Shown: piece after piece, positions 9,942 through 18,239 of the stretch
Layout: each line of letters starts with the position of its first letter
How positions within the stretch are numbered: the stretch's first letter is position 1
Origin: Pedobacter sp. HDW13
GTDB lineage: Bacteria > Bacteroidota > Bacteroidia > Sphingobacteriales > Sphingobacteriaceae
DNA length: 64,000 nt
Direction: 5' to 3'
Assembly: GCF_011303555.1 (NCBI RefSeq)
Contig: NZ_CP049868.1
Coordinates: 5,146,001-5,210,000 of the forward strand
Program-made: the position numbers and the translations under genes
The notes under the pieces: generated by a model
Database searches by the model: none
Told to the model about the DNA's origin: nothing
What the model saw: only the letters and a program-made list of their open reading frames with translations

Positions 9942-10097
9942 ATGAGAAAGTATCTTTCACTGGCCTTAATTTTAGGCCTTTCCGTAACCACTACGGGCGC
10001 ACAGGACAAAAAAATCGAAAAGAAAATCGATTCGGTTTTAAAACTGATGACTTTAAACGAGAAAATCGGGCAGTTGAACCAGTACACAAACCAGTAG
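9942..10097 (+). pseudogene. Truncated GH3 beta-glucosidase (BglX-like) N-terminus
   Basis: A 51-codon frame encodes a signal peptide (MRKYLSLALILGLSVTTTGAQ) and the first GH3 block 'KIDSVLKLMTLNEKIGQLNQYT', which in intact BglX-type enzymes opens a roughly 750-residue protein. It stops at TAG after 'NQYTNQ'. The remaining ~700 residues are absent: the sequence passes straight into repeat DNA, and the last bases (acaaaccagtag) resemble the right end of the hairpin repeats at 10270, 10486 and 10546 (..accaaccagtag). This suggests a deletion or repeat-mediated rearrangement at that point. The fragment cannot be catalytic. Confidence 0.85.
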
Positions 10098-10269
10098 TGA
10101 TGAGTTACTTGGTGTGCCTTGTGCCTTTGTGGTTAAATGAAAATGGTTCGGATGAACACCGACAGTTGATTATTCCGTGGATTCAGTGTCTCTGTGGCAA
10201 GAAAAAAGTATGGGCCACGGATGCACGGAGAAATACGGAAGAGGTTGTGTGAATTAGGATAGAACTCAG

Positions 10270-10293
10270 CTGGTCGGTGGTGACACCAACCAG
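10270..10293 (+). repeat. 24-nt hairpin element, copy 1
   Basis: CTGGTCGGTG, loop GTGA, CACCAACCAG: a 10-bp stem with one C-A mismatch, followed by TAGG. Identical to copy 3 and nearly identical to copy 2, including the trailing cagtagg. Confidence 0.85.
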
Positions 10294-10307
10294 TAGGAAA
10301 TGAAAAC

Positions 10308-10327
10308 GGTTCGTGTGGACACGAACC
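10308..10327 (+). repeat. Perfect 9-bp inverted repeat preceding the 21-bp array
   Basis: GGTTCGTGT, two-base centre GG, ACACGAACC. It ends two bases before the first 21-bp tandem unit and may belong to the same cassette. Confidence 0.7.
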
Positions 10328-10329
10328 AT

Positions 10330-10476
10330 GGCATTTTGAACAGTAACGGTGGTATTTTGAATAGCAACGGCGGTATTTTGAACAGTAACGACGGCAGTTT
10401 GAACAGCAACGGTGGCATTTTGAACGGGAACGATGGCTTTTGGAACAGTAACGACGGTGTTTGGAACAGTAAGAAT
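10330..10476 (+). repeat. Seven head-to-tail 21-bp tandem repeats
   Basis: Seven contiguous units of exactly 21 bp start at 10330, 10351, 10372, 10393, 10414, 10435 and 10456. The core is GGYATTTTGAACAGTAACG plus two variable bases. Because 21 is a multiple of 3, every frame stays open; read on the + strand it gives heptapeptides of the type GILNSNG. Units drift gradually (GGCTTTTGG, GGTGTTTGG at the 3' end). There are no unique spacers, so it is not a CRISPR. Whether the frame 10300-10485 is ever translated is unknown; I see no promoter for it. Confidence 0.9.
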
Positions 10477-10485
10477 GGAGCTTAG

Positions 10486-10509
10486 TTGGTCGGTGAGGAC
10501 ACCAACCAG
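10486..10509 (+). repeat. 24-nt hairpin element, copy 2
   Basis: TTGGTCGGTG, loop AGGA, CACCAACCAG, followed by TAGGG. First base and loop differ from copies 1 and 3. It directly follows the 21-bp array. Confidence 0.85.
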
Positions 10510-10545
10510 TAGGGAAGAGGTTGTTTGAATTATGATAGAACTCAG

Positions 10546-10569
10546 CTGGTCGGTGGTGACACCAACCAG
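10546..10569 (+). repeat. 24-nt hairpin element, copy 3
   Basis: Same 24 bases as copy 1 (CTGGTCGGTG / GTGA / CACCAACCAG), again followed by TAGGG and preceded by the same gatagaactcag flank as copy 1, showing that a longer unit was duplicated. Confidence 0.85.
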
Positions 10570-10590
10570 TAGGGAAGAGGTATACGGGGA

Positions 10591-10673
10591 TCGTCATCTC
10601 GACTGGAGCGCAGCGAAATGGAGAGATCTATAAACAGATTTCTCGACTGCGTTGCACTTCGCTCGAAAGGACG
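10591..10673. repeat. 83-bp imperfect palindromic dispersed repeat
   Basis: TCGTCATCTCGACTGGAGCG at the left and the approximate reverse complement of it (..CGACTGCGTTGCACTTCG..) at the right form a long imperfect inverted repeat centred near agatctataaacagat. The style matches the short 'TGTCATCCTGAGCGG' type repeat at 24201. No coding potential. Confidence 0.6.
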
Positions 10674-10735
10674 GATGCTATTAAAACGATGGCAAGGTTA
10701 AGAGCCTATCAATTAAATTATTGAAAATTAAACAA

Positions 10736-13378
10736 ATGTTAAAAGCGAAATCACTTTTATTACTTATTGCCCTTATAACTGGCTTCCAGTGCCTGGCGCA
10801 GGATACTGGCCGTAATATTATTAGCCTGAACGATCAATGGGAATTCCATAAAGAAAACGGACCGGCTGAAGCCATTACGCTTCCACATACCTGGAACGAT
10901 AAAGATGTTTTAGACGATGCTCCCGGTTATTACCGTGGCGTAGGCACTTACAAACGCAAGTTAAAACTCGATGAAAGTGCAAAAAACAAAGCAGTGTATC
11001 TTGTTTTTAATGGTGTAGCGCAAGAAGTCGAAGTATTGGTTAACGGACAATCTGCAGCTAAACACATCGGTAGCTATACCCGTTTCATTGTGCCCATAAA
11101 TAGGTTTTTAAACTATAAAGATGATGTGATTGAAGTTAGGGCGACTAACCGCTTCAACGAAGATATTCCACCATTAACTGCCGATTTTACCTTTTTCGGA
11201 GGTTTATACCGCAATGTTAACCTCTTAATTACCAATCCGGTTCATTTTTCACAAAAGGAAAATGGAAGTGCCGGGGTTTTTATTACCACGCCGCAGGTTT
11301 CGGCAGCTACAGCGAGTGTGCAGGTTAAAAGCTCTATCGATAACAGCTCAATTGCAGCCAAAAAAGTACAGGTCGAAACGGTTGTTTTTGATGCGAAAGG
11401 AAATGCCGTAGCCAATCAAACTACTGAGGTTAACATCAATAATGGTGGTAACATGATGGTCGTACAGCACATCAAGGCCATTCAAAAACCACAACTATGG
11501 TCGCCTGAAAACCCTTACCTATACCGCGTAATCACTAAAATTATCGATACCAAAACGAAAGCTGTTATCGATCAGGTATCCAATCCGCTGGGTTTTCGCT
11601 GGTTTAAATTCGATGCCGAGAAAGGATTTTTCTTAAACGATAAAGCAGTTAAAATTATTGGGGCCAGCCGCCACCAGGATTACGAAAACAGGGGCAATGC
11701 TACGCCAGATGCTTTGCAGATCAGGGATATAGAACTGCTTAAAGCCATGGGCGGTAACTTTTTGCGTGTAGCCCATTATCCGCAAGATCCACAGATTTTA
11801 GAAGCCTGCGATAGGTTGGGTATATTGGCCTCGGTTGAAATTCCTGTAGTAAATACCATTACCGAAAGCGAAGCTTTTACCCAGAACTGTTTGAACATGC
11901 AGACCGAAATGATTAAACAGAATTTTAATCACCCAAGCATTATCATTTGGGCTTATATGAATGAGATTCTGTTGCGTTTAAAATTCTCAAATGATAAACC
12001 CCGCCAGCAGGTGTATTTCAATCATGTGCGTGTGCTGGCACAAAAACTGGATAGCCTAACCCGTAAACTCGACCCCTCGCGCCATACCATGTTGGTTAAC
12101 CACGGGGCCTGGGACATTTACAATAAGGTTGGTCTGACCAAAATCCCGATGATAGTTGGCTGGAATCTGTATTCGGGCTGGTACTCTGGCGTTCCCGAAG
12201 ATTTTGGTAAATTTTTAGATCGTCACCACAAAGAACTACCCAATACACCTTTTATGGTTACAGAATATGGGGCCGATGCCGATCCTCGGATTCGCTCATT
12301 TTCGCCCATCCGCTTCGATAAAAGTGTAGAATATGCAGTTAAGTTTAATCAGGTTTACCTCAATGCAATGCTAAGCCGTCCATTTGTAGCAGGTGGAATA
12401 GCCTGGAACCTGGCCGATTTCAATTCCGAAACCCGCGAGGAAACCATGCCGCACATCAATAATAAAGGATTGCTCACTATTGGTCGCGAGGCAAAAGATA
12501 CCTATTTTCTCTACCAGGCCTATTTATCAGCTCAACCTTACCTTAAAATTACTTCCGCGCAATGGAAGGAGCGGACCGGTACAGCCGATTCAGCCAGCTT
12601 AACCACCAGTACGCAGTCTGTACAGGTAGCTACAAACCTTAAATCGGCCGAACTTTTTTTAAATGGCAAAAGCTTAGGCTTAAAAGCAGCAGTCGATCAC
12701 ATTATCGATTGGCAGGTGCCTTTTATTAACGGTATCAACCAATTGCGGGTTGTTTCTGCTGACCAGAGCGATGAGTCCGAAATATATTTCCAACTGCAAC
12801 CTTTTAAATTTAATGCAGCCAATATTCCCTTTAAAAATATCAACGTGCTGCTAGGGGCCAAACGCTTTTACATCGATGAGAAGGAACATCAGCTTTGGAT
12901 GCCCGATCAGCCTTATCGAGCCGGTGCATGGGGTTATGTAGGGGGCGAACCTTATAAAGGCACCAATAACCGCATTACTTATGGCAGCGACAAAAATATT
13001 TTAGGCAGCGATAACGACCCTGTTTACCAAACACAACAGGTAGGTATCAGGCAGTTTAAGTTCGATGTTCCTGACGGCGAATACGAAATAGCACTGCATT
13101 TTGCCGAACTGGTGGGCGGAGAAGCCAAAGAAGCCCTGGCCTATAACCTGGATAACAACCACAAAAAAGAAATAGAAAAGCAACGCATTTTCGGGGTTTC
13201 CATCAACGGCACACCTTTTATGCCAAAATTAAATCTGGCGCTCGATTTTGGTTACACCACTGCCGTAAAGAAAACCACCAGAATTACCGTACAAAATGGT
13301 AAGGGAATCTCGGTTGATTTCAGTGCCATTCAGGGTAAACCGGTTTTAAATGCCATACAGCTTAGAAAAATTTATTAA
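10736..13378 (+). CDS. Glycoside hydrolase family 2 with C-terminal malectin-like domain
   Basis: About 880 residues from the ATG at 10736 (an in-frame TTG lies 15 bases upstream; the ATG gives a cleaner signal peptide, MLKAKSLLLLIALITGFQCLAQ). Sugar-binding domain (about 30-200: 'ITLPHTWNDKDVLD', 'YLVFNGVAQEVEVLVNG'), Ig-like domain, TIM barrel with acid/base Glu in 'WAYMNEIL' (about E410) and nucleophile in 'VTEYGADAD' (about E510), an Ig-like domain with 'AELFLNGKSLG', and from about residue 700 a malectin-like carbohydrate-binding domain ('GAWGYVGGEPYKG', 'EIALHFAEL'). Likely a periplasmic exo-beta-galactosidase or -glucuronidase; specificity is uncertain. It is the first gene after the repeat cluster and 12 bases before the next gene. 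Confidence 0.9.
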   Translation: MLKAKSLLLLIALITGFQCLAQDTGRNIISLNDQWEFHKENGPAEAITLPHTWNDKDVLDDAPGYYRGVGTYKRKLKLDESAKNKAVYLVFNGVAQEVEVLVNGQSAAKHIGSYTRFIVPINRFLNYKDDVIEVRATNRFNEDIPPLTADFTFFGGLYRNVNLLITNPVHFSQKENGSAGVFITTPQVSAATASVQVKSSIDNSSIAAKKVQVETVVFDAKGNAVANQTTEVNINNGGNMMVVQHIKAIQKPQLWSPENPYLYRVITKIIDTKTKAVIDQVSNPLGFRWFKFDAEKGFFLNDKAVKIIGASRHQDYENRGNATPDALQIRDIELLKAMGGNFLRVAHYPQDPQILEACDRLGILASVEIPVVNTITESEAFTQNCLNMQTEMIKQNFNHPSIIIWAYMNEILLRLKFSNDKPRQQVYFNHVRVLAQKLDSLTRKLDPSRHTMLVNHGAWDIYNKVGLTKIPMIVGWNLYSGWYSGVPEDFGKFLDRHHKELPNTPFMVTEYGADADPRIRSFSPIRFDKSVEYAVKFNQVYLNAMLSRPFVAGGIAWNLADFNSETREETMPHINNKGLLTIGREAKDTYFLYQAYLSAQPYLKITSAQWKERTGTADSASLTTSTQSVQVATNLKSAELFLNGKSLGLKAAVDHIIDWQVPFINGINQLRVVSADQSDESEIYFQLQPFKFNAANIPFKNINVLLGAKRFYIDEKEHQLWMPDQPYRAGAWGYVGGEPYKGTNNRITYGSDKNILGSDNDPVYQTQQVGIRQFKFDVPDGEYEIALHFAELVGGEAKEALAYNLDNNHKKEIEKQRIFGVSINGTPFMPKLNLALDFGYTTAVKKTTRITVQNGKGISVDFSAIQGKPVLNAIQLRKIY

Positions 13379-13390
13379 TCGCTACATAAA

Positions 13391-14566
13391 ATGAATCAGC
13401 TACCGCTCCGTATTTTATCGATCGACGTTTTAAGGGCCATCACCATGTTGCTGATGATCTTTGTAAACGATGTGGCCGGTGTATCGCATATCCCCGAATG
13501 GATAAAACATACTGATGCCAATGTAGATGGTATGGGTTTTTCTGACCTGATTTTTCCTGCCTTTCTGTTTATCGTTGGACTCTCGTTGCCTTTTGCTTTG
13601 GCAAACCGAAAGAAAAAGGGCGATAGTATCTGGCAACTGATTGGTTACATCGGATTAAGATCGCTCGCGCTAATTGTGATGGGGTTTTTCCATGTTAACT
13701 TAGAGAATTACGATCAGGCATCGGCTTTGTTGCCTTATCCGGTATATTCATTATTGATTACCTTAGCCTTTTTTCTCATCTGGTTAGATTATTCGGCTGA
13801 TGTTTCAAAACCAAAAAAGTACACCTTTATAGCTTTAGGTATTGTTTTGCTGGCGGCTATGGCCTGGTTTTACAAAGGAGGTAATGCCGAAGAACCACAA
13901 GGCTTAAAGCCACATTGGTGGGGTATTTTGGGGATTATTGGCTGGGCCTACCTGGTTTCGGCCTTGGTGTTTTTATGGTGCGGCTCCAGCTTGCTGACTT
14001 TACTGTTCGCCTTCACCGTTTTTGCAGGTATTAATTTAACTACGCACTTGGGCCTGATACAGCCGCATATTCCAATCGTGGGCGATGCTTCTTCCATAAC
14101 CTTAATGCTCGCCGGTGCTTTAGTATCGGCACTGTACAAGAGAACGACCAGCAAGGATAAACCATCCGATTTTTGGTTTTTAGCCGCATTTTATGGCCTG
14201 TTAGCCTTCTGTTTCGGCATGTTTATCAGGCCTTACGCCGGTGGTATTTCTAAAATTTATGCCACACCGGCCTGGGTATTCGTATGTCTAGGTATCTCTA
14301 TCCTCGTTTTTGAGCTGTTAATTTTTGTGGTAGATGTGAAAGGGAAGAAGGATTGGTTTAAATGGATTAAGCCCGCCGGAACCAGCACTTTAACCTGTTA
14401 CCTCATTCCTTATGCCTTGTATGCAATGATGGGAATAATGCATTTCCATTATCCTCATTTCTTAAATGCTGGTGTTGGTGGCCTCATCAGGTCGGTTTTG
14501 ATCTCCTTTTTGGTAATCGGTATCGTTGCATTTTTAGAAAAGAAAAAGTTGCGTTTAAAAGTTTAA
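13391..14566 (+). CDS. Multipass membrane protein of the HGSNAT/DUF5009 (NagX-like) family
   Basis: 391 residues with about ten hydrophobic segments and a lysine-rich C-terminus (EKKKLRLKV). The opening 'RILSIDVLRAITMLLMIFVND' and 'FSDLIFPAFLFIVGLSLPFAL' are signatures of the heparan-alpha-glucosaminide N-acetyltransferase-like / DUF5009 membrane proteins that recur in polysaccharide loci. Human HGSNAT moves acetyl groups across a membrane to glucosamine; for bacterial members the role is not settled, and sugar transport or acyl transfer are both possible. Spacing of 12 bases on each side puts it in the same operon as the two flanking GH2 genes. Confidence 0.8.
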   Translation: MNQLPLRILSIDVLRAITMLLMIFVNDVAGVSHIPEWIKHTDANVDGMGFSDLIFPAFLFIVGLSLPFALANRKKKGDSIWQLIGYIGLRSLALIVMGFFHVNLENYDQASALLPYPVYSLLITLAFFLIWLDYSADVSKPKKYTFIALGIVLLAAMAWFYKGGNAEEPQGLKPHWWGILGIIGWAYLVSALVFLWCGSSLLTLLFAFTVFAGINLTTHLGLIQPHIPIVGDASSITLMLAGALVSALYKRTTSKDKPSDFWFLAAFYGLLAFCFGMFIRPYAGGISKIYATPAWVFVCLGISILVFELLIFVVDVKGKKDWFKWIKPAGTSTLTCYLIPYALYAMMGIMHFHYPHFLNAGVGGLIRSVLISFLVIGIVAFLEKKKLRLKV

Positions 14567-14578
14567 TTTTTAAAATAG

Positions 14579-17038
14579 ATGTTAAAACAAATTAAGTATA
14601 TAAGCCTGTTCATACTCTTGTTATCCAGTAACTTATTGTCTGCACAGCAATCGGTTAGGTTAAACAATAACTGGGAGTTTTTAAAGCAAGATTTAGGTGG
14701 TGTTTGGGAAGCTGTGCGCCCGGTGGGTGCGGGTAACCCTGAGTCGGTTCCCTTGTGGCAGAAAGTAAGCCTGCCACATTGTGTAAATGCTGAGGATGGA
14801 GTAGACCCAGATGTGAATTATTATCAGGGGCCTGCCTGGTACCGCACCAACCTAAAAATCGAAAACCCTTACCAAAACGGAAGGACCATATTGCATTTCG
14901 AAGGTGCCGGACAGAAAACCGAAGTATATGTGTATACCACAAAAGTAGCTGCGCATGTAGGGGGCTACGATGAATGGACGGTTGATATTACCGATGCAGT
15001 TGCGGCTTTCCAAAAAACAGCAGTTTACCAAAAGCAGTTTAAAGGTAAGGTGCCGGTTTCGGTACGGACCGATAATTCGAGAGATTTGGAAATGATTCCT
15101 TCCAATTTATCTGACTTTAACGTTTACGGCGGCATTTACCGCTACCTTAATCTGGTTTACATGCCCTCCTTATCGGTTGATAAAATGTTTGCCAAAGCCG
15201 AGGTTGATGCACAGGGCAAATTAGGTAAACTGAGTGTTAAAGCGAGGTTTTATAATACTGCTCATGCAGGAGGCGCAAGTATAAAATTTAGATTGGTTGC
15301 CCCGAATGGAAAAATTGTAACTGAAACCTATAAAAAGCTCGAAATTTCGAATGATCTAAGACTTTGGGATATAGAAATTAAAAAACCTGTTTTATGGAAT
15401 ACCGATAAACCCGCACAATATACCCTGCAATACGAAGTCATTTCAACTACCGGAAATTACAAGGGAGAAGAGAAAATCGGATTCCGCAATATCGAATTTG
15501 TAGAAAAAGGCCCCTTTAAGTTAAATGGGCAACGGTTGCTGTTACGCGGTACCCACCGTCACGAAGATCATGCTGGTGTAGCTGCAGCTATGACAGAAGG
15601 CATGATCCGTCAGGAAATGCAAATGATGAAAGATATGGGCGTTAATTTTATTCGCCTGGGGCATTACCAGCAGTCGCGCATTGTTTTAAACCTCTGCGAT
15701 AGTTTGGGCATCATGGTTTGGGAAGAAATTCCCTGGTGCCGTGGTGGCTTGGGCGGCGAAATTTACCAGCAACAAGCCAAAAGAATGCTCACCAATATGG
15801 TAGAGCAGCATTACAACCATCCGGCCATAATTATCTGGGGCATGGGTAACGAAAACGATTGGCCCGGCGATTTCCCCGAGTTTGACAAAGAAAAAATCAG
15901 GACTTTTATGAAAGAATTGAATGATTTATCGCACAAACTGGATAAATCGCGTTATACCGCCATTCGCCGTTGCGATTTTTGCAGCGACATTGTAGATGTG
16001 TATTCGCCTTCTATCTGGGCGGGCTGGTATCGTGGTGCCTATACCGATTATAAAAAAGCTTCGGAAGATGAATTTGCCAAAGTTAAGCGCTTTTTACACG
16101 CAGAATGGGGCGGCGATAGCCATGCATTACGCCATTCGGAAAACCCCGATAAAGCTTTAAGTAAAATTAAAACAGGTGGTGCAACCGATGAAAGGGCAGG
16201 CGATGCCTCGTTGTACGGTGGTGCAGCCCGTATTTCTAAAGATGGCGACTGGAGCGAATCGTACATCACCAATTTAATTGACTGGCATTTAAAAGAGCAG
16301 GAAAATATGCCCTGGTTAAGTGGTACTGCTTACTGGCCTTTTAAAGATTTTTCTACCCCAGTTCGTCCCGATAATCCGGTGCCTTACATGAACCAGAAAG
16401 GGGTGGTAGAACGCGATTTTACCAAAAAAGAAGCTTACTATGTTTTTCAATCTTATTGGACAAGTCAACCCATGGCGCACATTTACGGGCATAGCTGGCC
16501 GGTACGATGGGGCGATGCAGGCGAAGAAAAAATGGTAAAAGTGTATTCGAACTGCACCGAAGCCGAAATTTTTCTGAATGGCAAAAGCTTTGGAAGCAAA
16601 AAACGGAACAGTCAGGATTACCCTGCAGCCGGTCTGCGCTGGAACCTGCCATTTGTAAAAGGCGAGAACACCGTTAAAGTGATTGCTAAAAAAGGAAAGG
16701 AAACGGTAACTGACGAAATTAAGTTTAACTACCAAACCGAAAAGTGGACAAAGCCTGCTCTGCTCGAACTGAAAAAAATCGATCAGCAGGGCGATACCGC
16801 TACGGTAGAAGTGAAGCTTTTAGATAGCGGGAACATACTTTGTTTAGATGCCATAAACTGGATTAGTTTTGGTTTAACCGGAGATGGTAAATTGATTGAC
16901 AATCAGGGAACTTCATCGGGCTCGCGTAAGGTGCAGGCCTACAACGGCAGGGCCATCATTAAGGTAAAGTTAAACAAAGGACAAAGCGTTGTTTCTGTTG
17001 CAGCTGAAGGTTTAAAAACAGTATTCACTACATTATAA
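14579..17038 (+). CDS. Glycoside hydrolase family 2 (beta-galactosidase-like)
   Basis: 819 residues, Sec signal MLKQIKYISLFILLLSSNLLSAQ. Sugar-binding domain with 'LPHCVNAEDGVDPDVNYYQG' and 'LHFEGAGQKTEVYV', Ig-like domain, TIM barrel beginning 'GPFKLNGQRLLLRGTHRHEDH'. Acid/base Glu in 'WGMGNENDW' (about E425), nucleophile in 'LHAEWGGDSH' (about E509), both present. The C-terminus has a DUF4982-like region ('VYSNCTEAEIFLNGKSFG') and a final Ig-like domain. It is the third GH2 in the locus and differs from the others, so they probably act on different linkages. Six bases to the lyase gene. Confidence 0.9.
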   Translation: MLKQIKYISLFILLLSSNLLSAQQSVRLNNNWEFLKQDLGGVWEAVRPVGAGNPESVPLWQKVSLPHCVNAEDGVDPDVNYYQGPAWYRTNLKIENPYQNGRTILHFEGAGQKTEVYVYTTKVAAHVGGYDEWTVDITDAVAAFQKTAVYQKQFKGKVPVSVRTDNSRDLEMIPSNLSDFNVYGGIYRYLNLVYMPSLSVDKMFAKAEVDAQGKLGKLSVKARFYNTAHAGGASIKFRLVAPNGKIVTETYKKLEISNDLRLWDIEIKKPVLWNTDKPAQYTLQYEVISTTGNYKGEEKIGFRNIEFVEKGPFKLNGQRLLLRGTHRHEDHAGVAAAMTEGMIRQEMQMMKDMGVNFIRLGHYQQSRIVLNLCDSLGIMVWEEIPWCRGGLGGEIYQQQAKRMLTNMVEQHYNHPAIIIWGMGNENDWPGDFPEFDKEKIRTFMKELNDLSHKLDKSRYTAIRRCDFCSDIVDVYSPSIWAGWYRGAYTDYKKASEDEFAKVKRFLHAEWGGDSHALRHSENPDKALSKIKTGGATDERAGDASLYGGAARISKDGDWSESYITNLIDWHLKEQENMPWLSGTAYWPFKDFSTPVRPDNPVPYMNQKGVVERDFTKKEAYYVFQSYWTSQPMAHIYGHSWPVRWGDAGEEKMVKVYSNCTEAEIFLNGKSFGSKKRNSQDYPAAGLRWNLPFVKGENTVKVIAKKGKETVTDEIKFNYQTEKWTKPALLELKKIDQQGDTATVEVKLLDSGNILCLDAINWISFGLTGDGKLIDNQGTSSGSRKVQAYNGRAIIKVKLNKGQSVVSVAAEGLKTVFTTL

Positions 17039-17044
17039 TTTACC

Positions 17045-18238
17045 ATGAAAAGAATTATTTCCACTGTATTGCTGGCGGTTTGTTGCCTGGTGGTAACAGC
17101 CGCTAATCCGGCTGCTTGGCCAGTCTCACCAAAGGCCGGTAATTTAGAAAAAGAAGCTACGGTTTTACTCAGGAAGCAGATTCTGGCCGAAGCAGCCTGG
17201 GCGATGAAACAAGCGCCGGTCACCATTACCGACGCTTCATCGCCGCGAAGTGCGGGTGGTAAGCACGATTTTTTCTCCGAAGCCGATTATTTCTGGCCCG
17301 ATCCGAAAAACCCGGATGGACCATACGTTAACCGCGATGGAATGACCAATCCCGATAATTTTGTAGCACACCGTAAGGCCATGATTCGCTTTAGCAAGGT
17401 AATTGGTGCCCTGGCCTCGGCCTATAAAATTACCGGCGACGAAAAGTACGTACAACAGGCTGTTAAACATTTTCAGGCCTGGTTTATCAATTCAGCCACG
17501 CTGATGAATCCAAACCTGCTATTTGCACAAGCGGTAAAAGGCAAATTTACCGGCCGTAACTACGGCATTATCGATACCATTCATTTAATGGAAGTGGCGC
17601 AGGGTGCCCTCGTAATGGAAAAGGCCAAAGCATTTGATAAAGAAACCGCAAAGGGAGTGAAAAAATGGTTTAGCGCGTATACGTTGTGGCTAAACACCAG
17701 TAAGCCCGGTATTCAGGAGAAAACAGTAAAAAATAACCATGCCACTTGCTGGGCCATGCAGGTAGCCTCATTCGCAAAGCTATGCGGTGATGAAAATATG
17801 CTCGATTCGTTGCGCAACAGCTACAAAACCATACTATTGCCAAACCAAATGGGAAACGATGGTAGCTTTCCACTCGAAACCGTCCGTACCAAACCTTATG
17901 GTTATTCTATCTTTAACCTCGATGCCATGACCATGCTTTGTCAGATCTTATCAACTCCGAAAGATAATCTCTGGGATTTTGAAACTGCAGATGGTAAATC
18001 CATTAAGAAAGGGATCGCTTATTTATATCCGTTTATTGCCGATAAAAGCAAATGGACGCTAACACCTGATGTAATGTATTGGGAGAACTGGCCTGTAGCA
18101 CAGCCCTTTCTATTATTTGGCGCAGTACAGTACAAACAGGCAAACTGGTATGCAGCCTGGGCAAAATTAGACCACCAACCTCAAGTAGAAGAAGTAATTA
18201 GAAATTTACCTATCCGTAACCCTTTAATCTGGTTATAA
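17045..18238 (+). CDS. Alginate-lyase-fold polysaccharide lyase (PL5/PL38-like), probable glucuronan-type lyase
   Basis: 397 residues, signal peptide ending near 'VVTAANP'. 'DFFSEADYFWPDPKNPDGPYVNRDG' and 'VKNNHATCWAMQVASFAKLCGD' (His about 232, a probable catalytic residue) are typical of the alginate-lyase (alpha/alpha toroid) family; 'DGSFPLETVRTKPYGYSIFNLDAM' is the second conserved block. Lyases of this fold cut uronic-acid polymers by beta-elimination, leaving a 4,5-unsaturated uronic acid. The GH88 gene starts one base after its stop and would remove that residue. With UxuA downstream, glucuronic acid is the likeliest uronate. The PL family number is my inference. Confidence 0.83.
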   Translation: MKRIISTVLLAVCCLVVTAANPAAWPVSPKAGNLEKEATVLLRKQILAEAAWAMKQAPVTITDASSPRSAGGKHDFFSEADYFWPDPKNPDGPYVNRDGMTNPDNFVAHRKAMIRFSKVIGALASAYKITGDEKYVQQAVKHFQAWFINSATLMNPNLLFAQAVKGKFTGRNYGIIDTIHLMEVAQGALVMEKAKAFDKETAKGVKKWFSAYTLWLNTSKPGIQEKTVKNNHATCWAMQVASFAKLCGDENMLDSLRNSYKTILLPNQMGNDGSFPLETVRTKPYGYSIFNLDAMTMLCQILSTPKDNLWDFETADGKSIKKGIAYLYPFIADKSKWTLTPDVMYWENWPVAQPFLLFGAVQYKQANWYAAWAKLDHQPQVEEVIRNLPIRNPLIWL

Positions 18239-18239
18239 T

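Larger units (their letters stand above)
10098..10720. repeat. Cluster of dispersed intergenic repeat families inside the PUL
   Basis: No convincing gene lies in these ~620 bases. They are a patchwork of short phrases: a 'CTTGTGCCTTTGTGGTTAAA' piece near 10120, 'CACGGATGCACGGAG' near 10215, three copies of a hairpin element, a 21-bp tandem array, and an 83-bp imperfect palindrome. A longer unit (gaagaggttg..cagtagg) occurs around 10238-10297 and again around 10513-10573 with few differences. I recall similar phrases in intergenic regions of other Sphingobacteriaceae, but could not check. Frames through it on either strand (10300-10485 +, 10133-10597 -) follow repeat periodicity and are not accepted as genes. 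Confidence 0.75.

Noticed and set aside
10330..10476. CRISPR-like array
   Set aside because: Units are contiguous 21-bp repeats without unique spacers and no cas gene is nearby.
10133..10597. 154-codon minus-strand frame (Cys/His/Arg-rich)
   Set aside because: It only mirrors the 21-bp array and hairpins; repeat length divisible by 3 keeps it open. No promoter or domain.
16316..16735. 139-codon minus-strand frame
   Set aside because: Antisense shadow of the GH2 at 14579; no domain or start signal.
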